DNA of 64,000 bases from JALZUR01 sp965205365 (GTDB lineage: Bacteria > Bdellovibrionota > Bdellovibrionia > Bdellovibrionales > UBA1609). Every line of letters begins with the position of its first letter. Position 1 is the first letter of the stretch. Under the pieces are notes generated by a model. It searched no databases. It worked only from the letters and a program-made list of their open reading frames with translations, and had not been told where the DNA came from. Positions 26,810 through 36,684 of the stretch are shown piece by piece. The position numbers and the translations under genes are program-made. The stretch lies in NCBI GenBank assembly GCA_965205365.1, contig CBDBGT010000013.1, positions 1-64,000 on the forward strand, in the 5' to 3' direction.

Positions 26810-27062
26810 ATGTGGATGGTTAAGGCGTTTAAAGTGAAGATTAAAAGGCTTACTGACTTTGCAAAATACATCCCTAAAAATACAAATATTTTACTTATTA
26901 ATATTATTACCACAAGGAAAAGCTTAACCATTAGTGAGAGCATCAACTCAAAGCTCTCTGTGGTAAAAAAACATAGCTTGTGGATGTAAGAAAATTGAAT
27001 ACTACAAGTTTAAGATCATAGAAAGATGTGGTTACCTTGGAAAAAACTGGACACCTGCATAA
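26810..27062 (+). pseudogene. Remnant of another ISL3-type transposase, C-terminal
   Basis: A 59-codon frame (26810-26989: MWMVKAFKVKIKRLTDFAKY, then RKSLTISESINSKLSVVKKH) aligns with the SGLTTAVSEGLNNKIKVLRR region of the complete ISL3 transposase. After a frameshift, YYKFKIIERCGYLGKNW continues the match to its FMHKILQRCGLL. It is a more distant ISL3 lineage, heavily decayed. The rest of 26723-27258 holds nothing else I can identify. Confidence 0.75.
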
Positions 27063-27258
27063 CCACCAATCTTAAATAAGAACCCTTGCCTTATGGTAAA
27101 ATGACAAAAATTGACCCAAGTATTTGAATAAAATACCAACCCCATTAAATAGCTTCCAAACTGAGTTCTATAAAGGGGCCTTTATTTTAAAGAAAACTTA
27201 AGTTTTTCCTTATAAAACTCCTTATTGAAATTGGTATGCAAGTTGCTCTATTTTTTAT

Positions 27259-28965
27259 ATGAGCTCAATTCTATTGTTTTTTTTATTCATATCTCAGGCT
27301 AGTTACTCTATGCCCCCAAGAGACCTAGTGATGAATGAGAAAACTATACTAAATATAGAGCATAGAATGAAGGAGGCCATTTCTTTAGAAGAGGCTGAAA
27401 TAACAACACCTGGGTTAGTGTCATTTTTTAACCCGAGACTTAATCATAAAATAGAACAAAAAAGAATGAACGCTTTAATATCAGTACGAGAGGATTTGCT
27501 AAAATCCAAAGATCTTTTTTTATGTGTAAATAGCCATTTAATTGGTTATAATGAAGGCCCTGAAAAAGGCGACAAAACTTCCTTAATTAAATCAGTAAAG
27601 GCTGTAACCCTTTTAAAGGATGAACCTACTAAATTTGAAATGAACGGTATAGTTACAAAATTTATTCGAATAAAATATGAAAATTCAATTTATTGGGTTA
27701 GAGAGAGTGTTTTAAATAAAGAAACAGGTGTTAAATACAAATTTGTTACTAAATTTTCAGAATGCTCAAAAATACAATCTCTTATTGAAGACTACAGAGT
27801 TGAGCTTACATTAATACAAAATACTGAAGCTAAATTATTAAGAAGCTCTTTAATTAACTACGTATGTGCTAAAAAAGATGATAAAATCTCTGGTCACTTA
27901 ACAAAAGATTTAAATCATGATGTGGAGTTTAATAATGGAAGCCAGGTTGCTCGTCTTCAAGGTTTTCGTTCAAAACCCTTCACTCACAATAACCAAACTT
28001 ATATTCATATAAAACATGGAAAACAAGCTTATTGGGTTGTTCAAGATTCTATAAAAGCTTATAAAAATTGCCCTAAAATTCATACTCAGGCTGTGGAAGT
28101 TTGTACAGAAAAAAAACTTAACTACTATGAAAGTGATGTTGACCTTATAAAAGAAGCACCTACTGAACAACTTAATGCTTTTCAACATGTGTATAAATTT
28201 TTAGGCGATATATATAGTAGAAAAGTTATTCTAAGCCCTTATGGAGAAGAACTCACATATGTTCCTATTAAAAAGTCTCAAGATGCTAAAAAAGTGTACT
28301 GGGTTTTAGAAAAGTACGTTCCACAAACATGCAACTTAAACTCAGAAAAAGGCAGAGTATTTCAAGGTAAAATGGACTACTGTACAGTGAGAAGAAGTGA
28401 TAATTTTCCATATTTTAATTTTAAAACTAAAAAAGGTGCCCCTGCTCAATTTGATTATTACACAAATACAGCAATGTATGGTGCGAGAAGAACTGACAAA
28501 CCAGCTTGTGCCAAAGAACAAAATGGAGCTCCTAGAAATAGACTCCATGGTGGAATAGATTTATTTAGTTATGAGAGAAATAGCCCTCTAGCAAATAACA
28601 AATGGGGTAGAAAAGTGTATGCAATTGATGATGGAAAAGTAGTAAGTATTCAAGGTTATGGTGGAATGAATGGTGGAACTCAAAGAGTGTTGGTTCAATC
28701 TAAATATGGCTATACTTGGAACTATGCTGAAATAGGTAGAGTTAAAGTAAAAGTCGGTGACTTTATTTCTCAAAATACTCTCCTTGGAACAACCAAAAAA
28801 TATGCTCCAGGAAAAAGATTTCCACCAATGTTACATTTAGAAAAATACCTTGATTTAATTGAAGATGAAAAAACTACTAATCAATACTGTAGGGTAAGCT
28901 CATTGAGTAACCCAAGTTGCCATATAGAATATATGGAAAACAAATTTTTTGGAACAAGGCGGTAA
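27259..28965 (+). CDS. Secreted SH3-like/M23-like protein lacking key catalytic residues
   Basis: 568 aa. Signal peptide MSSILLFFLFISQASYS. Three similar modules follow, each ending in a YWV motif (IYWVRESVL about 153, AYWVVQDSIK about 258, VYWVLEKYV about 350), like bacterial SH3 domains that bind cell wall. The C-terminal ~150 residues are an M23 (LytM) fold: LHGGIDLF (zinc His430 and Asp434), VYAIDDGKVVSI, VKVGDFISQNTLLG and MLHLEKY (zinc His526). The two catalytic histidines of M23 are replaced: YAH by YAE (491) and HLH by MLH (524). It may be a non-catalytic wall-binding or regulatory domain, as in EnvC/NlpD activators. Followed at once by a lipoprotein gene. Confidence 0.82.
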   Translation: MSSILLFFLFISQASYSMPPRDLVMNEKTILNIEHRMKEAISLEEAEITTPGLVSFFNPRLNHKIEQKRMNALISVREDLLKSKDLFLCVNSHLIGYNEGPEKGDKTSLIKSVKAVTLLKDEPTKFEMNGIVTKFIRIKYENSIYWVRESVLNKETGVKYKFVTKFSECSKIQSLIEDYRVELTLIQNTEAKLLRSSLINYVCAKKDDKISGHLTKDLNHDVEFNNGSQVARLQGFRSKPFTHNNQTYIHIKHGKQAYWVVQDSIKAYKNCPKIHTQAVEVCTEKKLNYYESDVDLIKEAPTEQLNAFQHVYKFLGDIYSRKVILSPYGEELTYVPIKKSQDAKKVYWVLEKYVPQTCNLNSEKGRVFQGKMDYCTVRRSDNFPYFNFKTKKGAPAQFDYYTNTAMYGARRTDKPACAKEQNGAPRNRLHGGIDLFSYERNSPLANNKWGRKVYAIDDGKVVSIQGYGGMNGGTQRVLVQSKYGYTWNYAEIGRVKVKVGDFISQNTLLGTTKKYAPGKRFPPMLHLEKYLDLIEDEKTTNQYCRVSSLSNPSCHIEYMENKFFGTRR

Positions 28966-28966
28966 T

Positions 28967-29701
28967 ATGAAAAATAGAACTTTAACAATCAGTTTAGTTT
29001 TTATACTAATGGCATTTAATTATATTAAATGTACTCCTAAGTACAAAAAGAATCAAACTACTCACTCAAAAATTAATAGAAAAGCTAGAAAAACTAAACA
29101 CCCGGTAGCAACTTTAAATAAAGCAATAGATACTCACACTCCAAAAAATCAAAAGGAATTAAAAACAACTACTCTTATGGAAGAAACCTTTAAAGATGCT
29201 ATCGCAATGGCTTTTATAGGATTTGAAGATCTTAAAAATTCATACGATAATGTGTTAGCAGCATTTGAATATATCGGTGTGGAGCCCACTGAGGATGAAA
29301 CAATAATAGATGAAAAATATATCATTGGTCAGAAATCAGTAAATGGTCTTAGGTATTTTACTGCTAGATATGAAAATCTAGGATATGAACCACAATTTAT
29401 AAGCTTTGAGCTAGAACCATTTCATAAAGCTTTTGATTATGCAAAAAAATTAATTACAAAATTTTATCCTAACCTTAATGAGCCTTGTTACGAGTCTATG
29501 AATAATAATGTAGCCTTTAAAAGTAAAGATGGTAAATATATTATTTCAATAGATAAAATCACTGCGGATAATATTGATCTAGATTCTATGAACCCACCAA
29601 GGTTATTAGAAGATATTGATTCTGTAGTCATCTCCATTAGAAAAAACAATAACCACCATGGTAATGCCTGCGCAGATTATCCTACACATAACTCTCATTA
29701 A
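28967..29701 (+). CDS. Putative lipoprotein, unrecognised, partner of the M23-like gene
   Basis: 244 aa from the ATG at 28967, chosen because AAGGCGGT lies 5-6 bases before it; an in-frame ATG at 28949 lies inside the previous gene. N-terminus MKNRTLTISLVFILMAFNYIKC is a hydrophobic signal ending in a Cys, so a lipoprotein is likely although the lipobox (YIKC) is not ideal. A basic Lys/Thr-rich linker follows (30-70), then a ~170-residue globular part (ALAMAFIGFEDLKNSYDNVL-like, FYPNLNEPCYESMNNNVAFK). No domain recognised. One base downstream of the M23-like stop, so the two probably act together. Confidence 0.65.
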   Translation: MKNRTLTISLVFILMAFNYIKCTPKYKKNQTTHSKINRKARKTKHPVATLNKAIDTHTPKNQKELKTTTLMEETFKDAIAMAFIGFEDLKNSYDNVLAAFEYIGVEPTEDETIIDEKYIIGQKSVNGLRYFTARYENLGYEPQFISFELEPFHKAFDYAKKLITKFYPNLNEPCYESMNNNVAFKSKDGKYIISIDKITADNIDLDSMNPPRLLEDIDSVVISIRKNNNHHGNACADYPTHNSH

Positions 29702-29957
29702 TAAAAAAATGTAAAGCCTAGGTACACCGCCTTAGAAAGAAAATAATTTACCTTTTAACAAGTTCTTCTTAAAAAAGCCTTTAAGTGAATCAACATGATT
29801 CAAACTAAAGTCTAGTGATTTATAAAATGCCTACTTTTAAACTAGTTTAAAGTTAGAATATTGAACCTACTTTTCTTTTAAAGTAAACCAACCGATAGAT
29901 AAATGGTAAAATAAACTATGAGCTATTTTTCAATAATTTAGCTTCAGGAAGGACTCT

Positions 29958-31973
29958 ATGACAATATCTAAAAAAATCTCTATGCTTGCCATTCTTATAA
30001 TATCTATAACTGGAAGTGCTTTTGCACAGCAGTCTACAAAACCCCTGAATTGTAGACATATACCAATCATTCAAGAAGGGTATTTAAATTACCATATTAG
30101 GTATAAAAAATTTACACCTAATTTAGAAAAAAGACTTATAGATCAAATTTTAAAAAGACTTGACCCTCTAAAAGTATATCTACTTAAAAGTGATGAGAAT
30201 AAGATTAGGAAGATGTACTCAGGCATCTTTAGACGCACTCAAAATCTTGAATGTTCATCAATTTATAATGCTAATGCATATGTTATTGAAAAAATGGAAG
30301 ACAGAGTTTTGTTTGTAAAAAAATTCTTAAGAGAAGATTATAAATTTGATCAAAATATTAAAATTGTATTAGATGCTGATGAAAGAAGCAGGTTTGATTC
30401 AGTTAAAGAAATGAATGCATTTCATAAAAAATACATTCAATTTCAAATTTCAAATTACTTAATGTCAAAAACTACCCTTAGCGAAGCTAAAAAAAATGTG
30501 ATTAAAAACTACGAACGTATTTTAAAAAGATTAAAACAAGAAACAGAGCAAGATCATATAACTGAATATTTAGACGCCTTTGCACATGCTTTAGACCCTC
30601 ATTCAACATTCTTTTCAGCCGATGCTTTAGCAAATTTTAGAATTCAAATGAGTCTTTCTTTAGAAGGAATTGGTGCAACTCTTTCCTTGAAAGATGGATT
30701 TACCGTAGTTGAGAACCTTGTTCCTGGCGGTGCAGCTGATAAATCAGGGCAACTTAAACCAAAAGATAAAATCGTTGCAATTAGGCAAGAAAACTCTAAA
30801 AAAGCTGAAAACATTATTGAGATGGATCTTAATGATGTTGTTAAAAAAATCCGTGGAAAAAAAGGAACAAAAGTTTTTCTTTCTATTTTAAGAAAAGAAA
30901 AAGGTGAAACAAAGCGCATGGAAATTCAACTCATTAGAGATAAAATTAATTTAGAAGATGAAGCGGCAAAAATTACATACCATAAAAAAAGAGTCGAAGA
31001 TGAGGAAAAATTAATAGGCCTTATAAATCTTCCAAGCTTTTATGGTGATAATAAAATTGGAAGAAGTTCAGCTAAAGATGTGAAGAACCTTATAGACCAA
31101 GCTAAAGCTAAAAATGTTCACGGTATTGTCTTTGATCTTTCTGCTAATGGTGGGGGAAGCCTTCTTGATGCTGTTAAAATTGCAGGTTTTTTCTTAAAAA
31201 CAGGTAATATTGTAAAACAGTCTTTTTCTAATCCCAAAAAACCCGTAATAGCTTTAGCTGATGTAGATGAAACAATTAACTATAGTGGACCTTTAGTAAT
31301 TTTAATCAGTCGAGCATCGGCAAGCGCATCTGAAATTGTATCCGGAGCTTTAAAAGATTATGGAAGAGCTTTGATTGTTGGCGGTGATCATACCTTTGGT
31401 AAAGGTACTGTTCAATCAATACGGGACCTTCCTGAAAGACTAGGAGCTTTAAAAGTAACTATAGGTATGTTTTTTACAGCTGGTGGTTATTCAACCCAAC
31501 ATAGAGGAGTTGCTGCTGATATAGTTTTACCAAGTATTTTTTCAAATAAAGATATTGGTGAGAAAACCTATGATTACTCACTACCACCTAAGAAGTTACC
31601 ATCGTTTATATCAGCAGACGCCTTTGTTCACAATGGGCCTTTAAAATGGCAAATCATAGATAAGAAAATGATAGCTTCTCTTCAAACAGCTTCTAAAATA
31701 AGAATAGAAAAAAATAAGAAATTTAAGGAAATTATAGACGAAATTGCAAAATCTAAGAAAAGAGGTAAAGTCTTAGATATTGCTAAAATTATGAAAGAAA
31801 AAAGTGGGGAAAAAGATTCTGATAAGACTTTAAGCAGAAAAGAGAAGCAAAAAAAATATTTTCAAAGAGCCGACATTAGTGAGGCTTTAAATATTGCCCT
31901 AGACCTTATTTTACTGCACGAAAACAAGCCAATTACTGTAGGCGTAAACCACACTCTTAAACCAGTAAAGTAA
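29958..31973 (+). CDS. prc: C-terminal processing (tail-specific) protease, S41A
   Basis: 671 aa, close to the E. coli Prc length. Signal peptide MTISKKISMLAILIISITGSAFA, so periplasmic. The N-terminal helical domain contains EYLDAFAHALDPHSTFFSAD, typical of Prc. A PDZ domain follows at about 225-320 (GIGATLSLKDGFTVVENLVP, GGAADKSGQLKPKDKIVAI). The S41 core has GIVFDLSANGGGSLLDAVKI, then SRASASASEIVSGALKDYG with catalytic Ser near 456 and TFGKGTVQ with Lys482. DUF3340 at the C-terminus. It trims periplasmic proteins and controls wall hydrolases, which fits the wall-related gene before it. It stands alone. Confidence 0.95.
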   Translation: MTISKKISMLAILIISITGSAFAQQSTKPLNCRHIPIIQEGYLNYHIRYKKFTPNLEKRLIDQILKRLDPLKVYLLKSDENKIRKMYSGIFRRTQNLECSSIYNANAYVIEKMEDRVLFVKKFLREDYKFDQNIKIVLDADERSRFDSVKEMNAFHKKYIQFQISNYLMSKTTLSEAKKNVIKNYERILKRLKQETEQDHITEYLDAFAHALDPHSTFFSADALANFRIQMSLSLEGIGATLSLKDGFTVVENLVPGGAADKSGQLKPKDKIVAIRQENSKKAENIIEMDLNDVVKKIRGKKGTKVFLSILRKEKGETKRMEIQLIRDKINLEDEAAKITYHKKRVEDEEKLIGLINLPSFYGDNKIGRSSAKDVKNLIDQAKAKNVHGIVFDLSANGGGSLLDAVKIAGFFLKTGNIVKQSFSNPKKPVIALADVDETINYSGPLVILISRASASASEIVSGALKDYGRALIVGGDHTFGKGTVQSIRDLPERLGALKVTIGMFFTAGGYSTQHRGVAADIVLPSIFSNKDIGEKTYDYSLPPKKLPSFISADAFVHNGPLKWQIIDKKMIASLQTASKIRIEKNKKFKEIIDEIAKSKKRGKVLDIAKIMKEKSGEKDSDKTLSRKEKQKKYFQRADISEALNIALDLILLHENKPITVGVNHTLKPVK

Positions 31974-32362
31974 TAAAAACTTTTAAATATATATAAAAGT
32001 AGAAGTTTGGCAAATAACCTGATATACAAAACAGTACTTTAACAGGGTATAACTGATCTCTATAATTTAGAAGACTTATCACCCTAATAAGATTATAAGT
32101 ATAACCTAGTTAAAAAAGGCCATTATTCAATGAAACATTTAAATAAAAAACTAAATTCAACGCTTGATGTAAAAAAACCAATAAATAACAATAGTTTGTG
32201 TTAAAAGGATAATGAGTTTTATTTCAAAGCCCTACCTATTTAATGATTTACACAGTATACAGGTATAACATTGGCAGTAAAAAAAGCTCATTTAATAATA
32301 TTTCATTCTTTAACTTAATTTTTATGACTTAACCAGGGGATGATCCATATGAAAGGTTTTTC
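31974..32362. other. 389-bp gap between prc and the E1 alpha gene
   Basis: AT-rich, no stable hairpin with a T-run. It holds two tiny frames: 24 codons at about 32130, and 18 codons (MSFISKPYLFNDLHSIQV) with an AAAAGG before it at about 32212. Neither is convincing as a gene. Near 32334 AGGGGATG precedes a 7-codon frame (MKGFSWL) that overlaps the E1 alpha start; it may be chance or a coupled leader. Presumably the operon promoter is here. Confidence 0.5.
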
Positions 32363-33427
32363 ATGGCTTTAGGGTCAGAAACAAGAAAAAAACCAAGAAA
32401 GAAAAAATCTGTGGCTTTAAACAAAGAAGATAACTTTGAAGGCTTAAATAAAACTCTCTTAAAAAAAATCCACAACCTTATGGTTAAATCAAGAGTTTTA
32501 GAAGAAAGACTTATTAAAATCTATAAAACAGGAGAGGCTTTTTTCTGGATTGGGGCTCCAGGTGAAGAAGCCTTTGGTGTTCCTTTAGGAATGCTTACAA
32601 AAATAGGTCAAGGTCCGGCTTATGATTATCTTCACTTACATTACCGCTGTACACCAACTTTAGTAGCCATGGGTATGGACCCTGAAGATTCCATAAGGCT
32701 TATAATGAATAAGCAGGGGGATGTTTGCACCGGAGGAAGAAATTTCTCAAACCATTACTGTTTTCCAAAAATAAATGTAACACCAGTTTCAAGCCCCATT
32801 GAAATTCAATATGGCTTAGCATTAGGAACTGCTCGAGCTCAAAAGCGCTACAATAAAGGCGGTGTATCCATTGTAACAGGTGGAGATGCTGGTACAGCAG
32901 AAAGTGATTTTGCAACTTGTTTAATCTGGTCTTCACGACCTAAAAATGAACTTCCTATTTTAATAACAGTGCAGAATAACGGTTGGGGCATTTCTACCTC
33001 ATATAGTGAACAACACAGTGAAAAAAACATTTCCCATAGAGGTAAACCTTTTGGAATTAAATCATTAACCATCAACGGCAATGACCCTGTAGAGTCTTAT
33101 ATCAAACTTAAAGAATCATTTAACTATATTAGAAAAAATCAGAAACCAGTTTTATTAGAAGCTTATACTTCAAGACTTTATGGTCACTCATCAGCATCTG
33201 GTGCAAACCTAATTCCTAATATAACCGACCCGTTAAAAGTTTTTCAAGAGCGACTTCTTAAAGCCAATATTTTAAAAACTTCAGATATAAAAGCTTTATA
33301 CTCTACCTATAATGACCAACTTATAGTTTTATTTAAAAAAATTCAAAAAGAAAAAGGACCCAATATGGATAGTATTTGGGATCATACTTTTGTAAATGAT
33401 GAGAACGCAGACTGGAGGAAGTTTTAA
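32363..33427 (+). CDS. 2-oxo acid dehydrogenase E1 component, alpha subunit
   Basis: 354 aa. Thiamine-diphosphate enzyme subunit that decarboxylates pyruvate or branched-chain 2-oxo acids. The ThDP motif begins GGDAGTAESDF and ends QNNGWGIS about 30 residues later. PGEEAFGVPLG and YLHLHYRCTPTLVAMGMDPE match branched-chain and acetoin-type E1 alpha. The first ~25 residues (GSETRKKPRKKKS) are basic and lack counterparts. ATG 32363 follows AAAGG. E1 beta starts 1 bp after the stop. No E2 or E3 gene is in the window, so substrate is undecided. Confidence 0.9.
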   Translation: MALGSETRKKPRKKKSVALNKEDNFEGLNKTLLKKIHNLMVKSRVLEERLIKIYKTGEAFFWIGAPGEEAFGVPLGMLTKIGQGPAYDYLHLHYRCTPTLVAMGMDPEDSIRLIMNKQGDVCTGGRNFSNHYCFPKINVTPVSSPIEIQYGLALGTARAQKRYNKGGVSIVTGGDAGTAESDFATCLIWSSRPKNELPILITVQNNGWGISTSYSEQHSEKNISHRGKPFGIKSLTINGNDPVESYIKLKESFNYIRKNQKPVLLEAYTSRLYGHSSASGANLIPNITDPLKVFQERLLKANILKTSDIKALYSTYNDQLIVLFKKIQKEKGPNMDSIWDHTFVNDENADWRKF

Positions 33428-33428
33428 G

Positions 33429-34478
33429 ATGGCAAATATGGCTCAAGCCATTAGAATGGCTCTACATTTTGCAGAAAAAAACTATGATTTAAAAGACACC
33501 TTTGGCCAAGATGTTGGGCCTCCTTTAGGTGGAGTGTTTACAGCAACTCAGGGCTTAAAAAGCGCATGGAACACACCCCTTGATGAGAGAGGTATTGTAT
33601 CTACAGCAATAGGCTTAGGGCTTGCTGGAGAGCGTTGTGTGGCAGAAATTCAATTCTGTGATTATATCTTTAATACACTGGATCTTTTAAAATATGCAGG
33701 AAGCCTAAACTGGTCATCAAATGGAAACTACAATTTACCCATTACTTTAATGACGCCAGTTGGTGCCGGAATTAGAGGGTCTATTTACCATAGCCATAGT
33801 TTTGATGGGTGGGCCACAAGACTTCCAGGGTGGAAAGTTATTATGCCATCAAACCCTTTAGATGCTTATGGTTTACTATTATCAGCAATAAAAGACCCCA
33901 ATCCAGTAATGTTTTTAAAACCAAAAGCTCTTCTTAGAGTAAAAGGCGAAAAACTTATTCCTGGAGAACTTAAAAACGAAAAGTCTTTAAAAAAAGCTAT
34001 TGATGCTCCTTTAGGAGAAAGATCAAATTGGAAACCTAGTTGGCCACCTATTAAAGAATTTAAAATTCCAATTGGAAAAGCAAAAATTATTAATGAGGGA
34101 TCAGATTTAACCATTGTAAGTTATGGTCGAACACTCTTAATTTGTAAAAGTATTGTTGAAAAATATAAAGCTTCCATAGAAGTCATTGATTTAAGATCCC
34201 TTTACCCTTACGACTGGAAAACCATTTACAATTCAATCCAGAAGACAAGAAGAGTACTCTTTATAAATGAAGACACTGAAGTTACAAATTTTGCAGAGCA
34301 TTTAAGTTATAGAGTTATAACATCGGATCTTTTTTACAAAATCTATGCTCCCCCTAAGGTATTAGCTGGTAAAAATGTCCCAGGAATTGGGCTCCACCCT
34401 AATTTAGAAGAAGCAAGTGTTCCATACGAAGAAGAAATTAAAAAAGAAATAGATAAAATCTTAAGGGTGGTCCCATAA
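33429..34478 (+). CDS. 2-oxo acid dehydrogenase E1 component, beta subunit
   Basis: 349 aa from the ATG at 33429, chosen because GGAGGAAG sits 6-8 bases upstream; a frame start at 33396 lies inside E1 alpha. Motifs of E1 beta: GQDVGPPLGGVFTATQGL, ERGIVSTAIGLGLAGERCVA, AEIQFCDYIFNTLDLL, YHSHSFDGWATRLPGWKVIMP and IEVIDLRSLYPYDWKTI in the transketolase C-terminal domain. Together with the alpha gene it forms the alpha2beta2 E1. The stop overlaps the methyltransferase ATG by one base (TAATG). Confidence 0.92.
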   Translation: MANMAQAIRMALHFAEKNYDLKDTFGQDVGPPLGGVFTATQGLKSAWNTPLDERGIVSTAIGLGLAGERCVAEIQFCDYIFNTLDLLKYAGSLNWSSNGNYNLPITLMTPVGAGIRGSIYHSHSFDGWATRLPGWKVIMPSNPLDAYGLLLSAIKDPNPVMFLKPKALLRVKGEKLIPGELKNEKSLKKAIDAPLGERSNWKPSWPPIKEFKIPIGKAKIINEGSDLTIVSYGRTLLICKSIVEKYKASIEVIDLRSLYPYDWKTIYNSIQKTRRVLFINEDTEVTNFAEHLSYRVITSDLFYKIYAPPKVLAGKNVPGIGLHPNLEEASVPYEEEIKKEIDKILRVVP

Positions 34479-35263
34479 TGAAAAGTTTTGATAAATATTA
34501 CTATTATCATACATCTGTTCAATCTCCTAAAATCGATGTTAAATTTTTTAATAAAGCATATAAGGACATCAGAAACCAAGAAGCTAAAGTATTAAGAGAA
34601 GATTTCTGTGGAACATTTTCAATCTCTTGTGAATGGGTTAAATTAAGCCCCAACAAAAAAGCTATTGGTATAGATTTAGACTTAGAGCCCATTGAATATG
34701 GTAAAACCAACTACCTTTCAGCATTAAACCCTGAGCAGCAAGAAAAAGTCTTAGTCCTTAACAAAGATGTGATGATAGGCTCAAACCCTCAAGCAGATAT
34801 AGTAAGTGCTTCTAATTTTTCATATTATATTTTTAAGAAAAGAGATAAGCTTAGAGAATATTTCAAGGCAGCTTACAAAGGTCTTAAAGAAAATGGTATC
34901 TTTATCGTAGACTGTTTTGGTGGAACAGCGACAACAGAGCCTGTTGAAGAAGAAACTGAACACGATGAGGGGTTTTCGTATTTCTGGGACCAAGATAGTT
35001 TTGATCCTGTATCGAATTTTGCACAGTTTTATATTCATTTTCAAAGAAATGGAGAAACAAAAAGAGAAAAAGTTTTTTCATATGATTGGAGGATGTGGAG
35101 TATTCCTGAAATTAGAGAAACTATGCTGGAAGCTGGTTTTAAAGATACCGCCGTTATGTGGGAAGGTACAGATAAAAACGGTGACGGCAATGGAAAGTTT
35201 ATTAGAGTTACACAGGGGGAACATTGCGAATCTTGGATCGCTTATATTATAGGAATAAATTAA
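34478..35263 (+). CDS. Class I SAM-dependent methyltransferase
   Basis: 261 aa. The Rossmann-like SAM site is visible: LREDFCGTFSISCEWVKLSP (motif I variant), AIGIDLDLEPIEYG (acidic ribose ligand), then ADIVSASNFSYYIF (motif IV) and LKENGIFIVDCFGG. The last third (HFQRNGETKREKVFSYDWRM, TMLEAGF) is typical of small-molecule or lipid methyltransferases, but the substrate cannot be told. It overlaps E1 beta by one base and TolC by about 40 bases, so it is embedded in the operon. Confidence 0.85.
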   Translation: MKSFDKYYYYHTSVQSPKIDVKFFNKAYKDIRNQEAKVLREDFCGTFSISCEWVKLSPNKKAIGIDLDLEPIEYGKTNYLSALNPEQQEKVLVLNKDVMIGSNPQADIVSASNFSYYIFKKRDKLREYFKAAYKGLKENGIFIVDCFGGTATTEPVEEETEHDEGFSYFWDQDSFDPVSNFAQFYIHFQRNGETKREKVFSYDWRMWSIPEIRETMLEAGFKDTAVMWEGTDKNGDGNGKFIRVTQGEHCESWIAYIIGIN

Positions 35264-36684
35264 AAATATTTATAATTGTAATTGTAATTCAAATTTTTTA
35301 TTTTCAAGCTTGGAGTGCTCCAAACTTAGTAGTAAAATCATATCAAGATTTAATAAAAATGGCTAAAATACATAGTGTAGAGTATAATAAAATTAAAACT
35401 CAATTTGAAATAGATAGTTTAAATGCAGACAGTTTACTAGAAATGTATAATTGGACAATTCTTGGTGATGTTTTAAATACAAATGCACAAGCGCCCTCAA
35501 CTTCGCCTTTTGCCCCATCAGGACCAAGTCTTAATACAAGGACAAGTCTTCAATTAGAAAAACAAACCCCTCTTGGTATAACTCCATTCCTAAGCCTTTC
35601 AACTGAAGATGTCTCAAGAGTTTTTCCAAGCGCAGGTGCCGTCAAGTATCAAATCGCATCTTTAGAAACAGGCCTTAGAATTAATTTAATTAAAGCTATT
35701 TTAGGGAAAAGCAGTTTATCTGTAATAAAACATAAGGCAATAAAAGATGAGCTTGCCAATTTAGCTAAAAAAACTACTGATAGAAATTTTTCAGTAAGAG
35801 TGTTGAAAAGTTATTTTAAATATTTGAAAAGCTACAAACGCTTAGAAATTCTTAAAACTCAATGTAATGAATACATAAGACTTCATAAAATTTCATTAAA
35901 TAGATTTAAAAAAAAGCTCATTAGAGAAAAAGATTATCTTATTATTGAAGTTTTATTTCAAAATTGTCTACTGAATAAAGAAACTGCAGTTAACAACCTA
36001 AATATGAATAAAATAGCATTGTTAAAAACATCAGGACTTCCTTTAAATACAGCCATTATATTATCAGATACAAGTTTTTCTAAAGACAGCATGGTTTTAA
36101 AAATCAACTTAAAGAAAAATTTTGATTATCAATTAGCAAAAAAAGCTTTAAAAGCGCTAAGAGCTCAAACAGCATCTATGAAATTCAAATTTTTTCCAAA
36201 AATAAACCTAAACTACAGCTTAAAATCACAAGCTAGTGAAGATGGTGTTGGCAATTCATTATCTGAATCTTTGGGCCTTAGCCTTCCTACCCATAGTTTA
36301 GGAATCAATTTAAAGTATGAGTTTGGAAAATCTGCTTCTAAAATTAGTTTTAAAAAACTAGATGCTGAAAAAAGACTACAGTCATTACAACTTGACCAAT
36401 TGACAAAAAGCTTAGAGCAGGATGAAAAAAAGATTTCAGTGGCTTTGACCTATTTAGCAAAAGCAAATAAAAAAGCTAAAAAATTAGTTCATTTACAAAA
36501 AAGAAAATCAATTTTGTTTAAAAAAGATTTTGAAAATGGACGCGGTGGAATTAGAAATCTCGTTGAAGCTCAAATTAACTACTTAAATAGTTTGGAACGA
36601 GCCTTAGAATTTGAATATAGCCAAACATTGTTTCGTATAGATTACTATAGTTTATCAGGAGACAGCCTTGCAAAGTTTAATTAA
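35224..36684 (+). CDS. TolC-like outer membrane efflux protein
   Basis: 486 aa. The start is TTG at 35224, after GGGGGAA and inside the methyltransferase gene. Signal sequence IFIIVIVIQIFYFQAWSA at about 14-31. The protein has the OEP layout, two repeats of long alpha-helices with short beta strands. The first half has SYQDLIKMAKIHSVEYNKIK, the second ALRAQTASMKFKFFPKINLN and KSLEQDEKKISVALTYLAK. It would form the trimeric outer-membrane channel for the RND pump whose gene overlaps its 3' end by 17 bases. TTG starts here and in the next gene fit strong translational coupling. Confidence 0.87.
   Translation: MRILDRLYYRNKLKIFIIVIVIQIFYFQAWSAPNLVVKSYQDLIKMAKIHSVEYNKIKTQFEIDSLNADSLLEMYNWTILGDVLNTNAQAPSTSPFAPSGPSLNTRTSLQLEKQTPLGITPFLSLSTEDVSRVFPSAGAVKYQIASLETGLRINLIKAILGKSSLSVIKHKAIKDELANLAKKTTDRNFSVRVLKSYFKYLKSYKRLEILKTQCNEYIRLHKISLNRFKKKLIREKDYLIIEVLFQNCLLNKETAVNNLNMNKIALLKTSGLPLNTAIILSDTSFSKDSMVLKINLKKNFDYQLAKKALKALRAQTASMKFKFFPKINLNYSLKSQASEDGVGNSLSESLGLSLPTHSLGINLKYEFGKSASKISFKKLDAEKRLQSLQLDQLTKSLEQDEKKISVALTYLAKANKKAKKLVHLQKRKSILFKKDFENGRGGIRNLVEAQINYLNSLERALEFEYSQTLFRIDYYSLSGDSLAKFN

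Noticed and set aside
31974..32010. Possible terminator after prc (ACTTTT...AAAAGT)
   Set aside because: The stem is A/T only and no T-run follows; chance is likely in this composition.
32212..32268. 18-codon frame with a ribosome-binding site upstream of the E1 alpha gene
   Set aside because: Too short, no conservation to judge by, and no attenuator-like structure follows.
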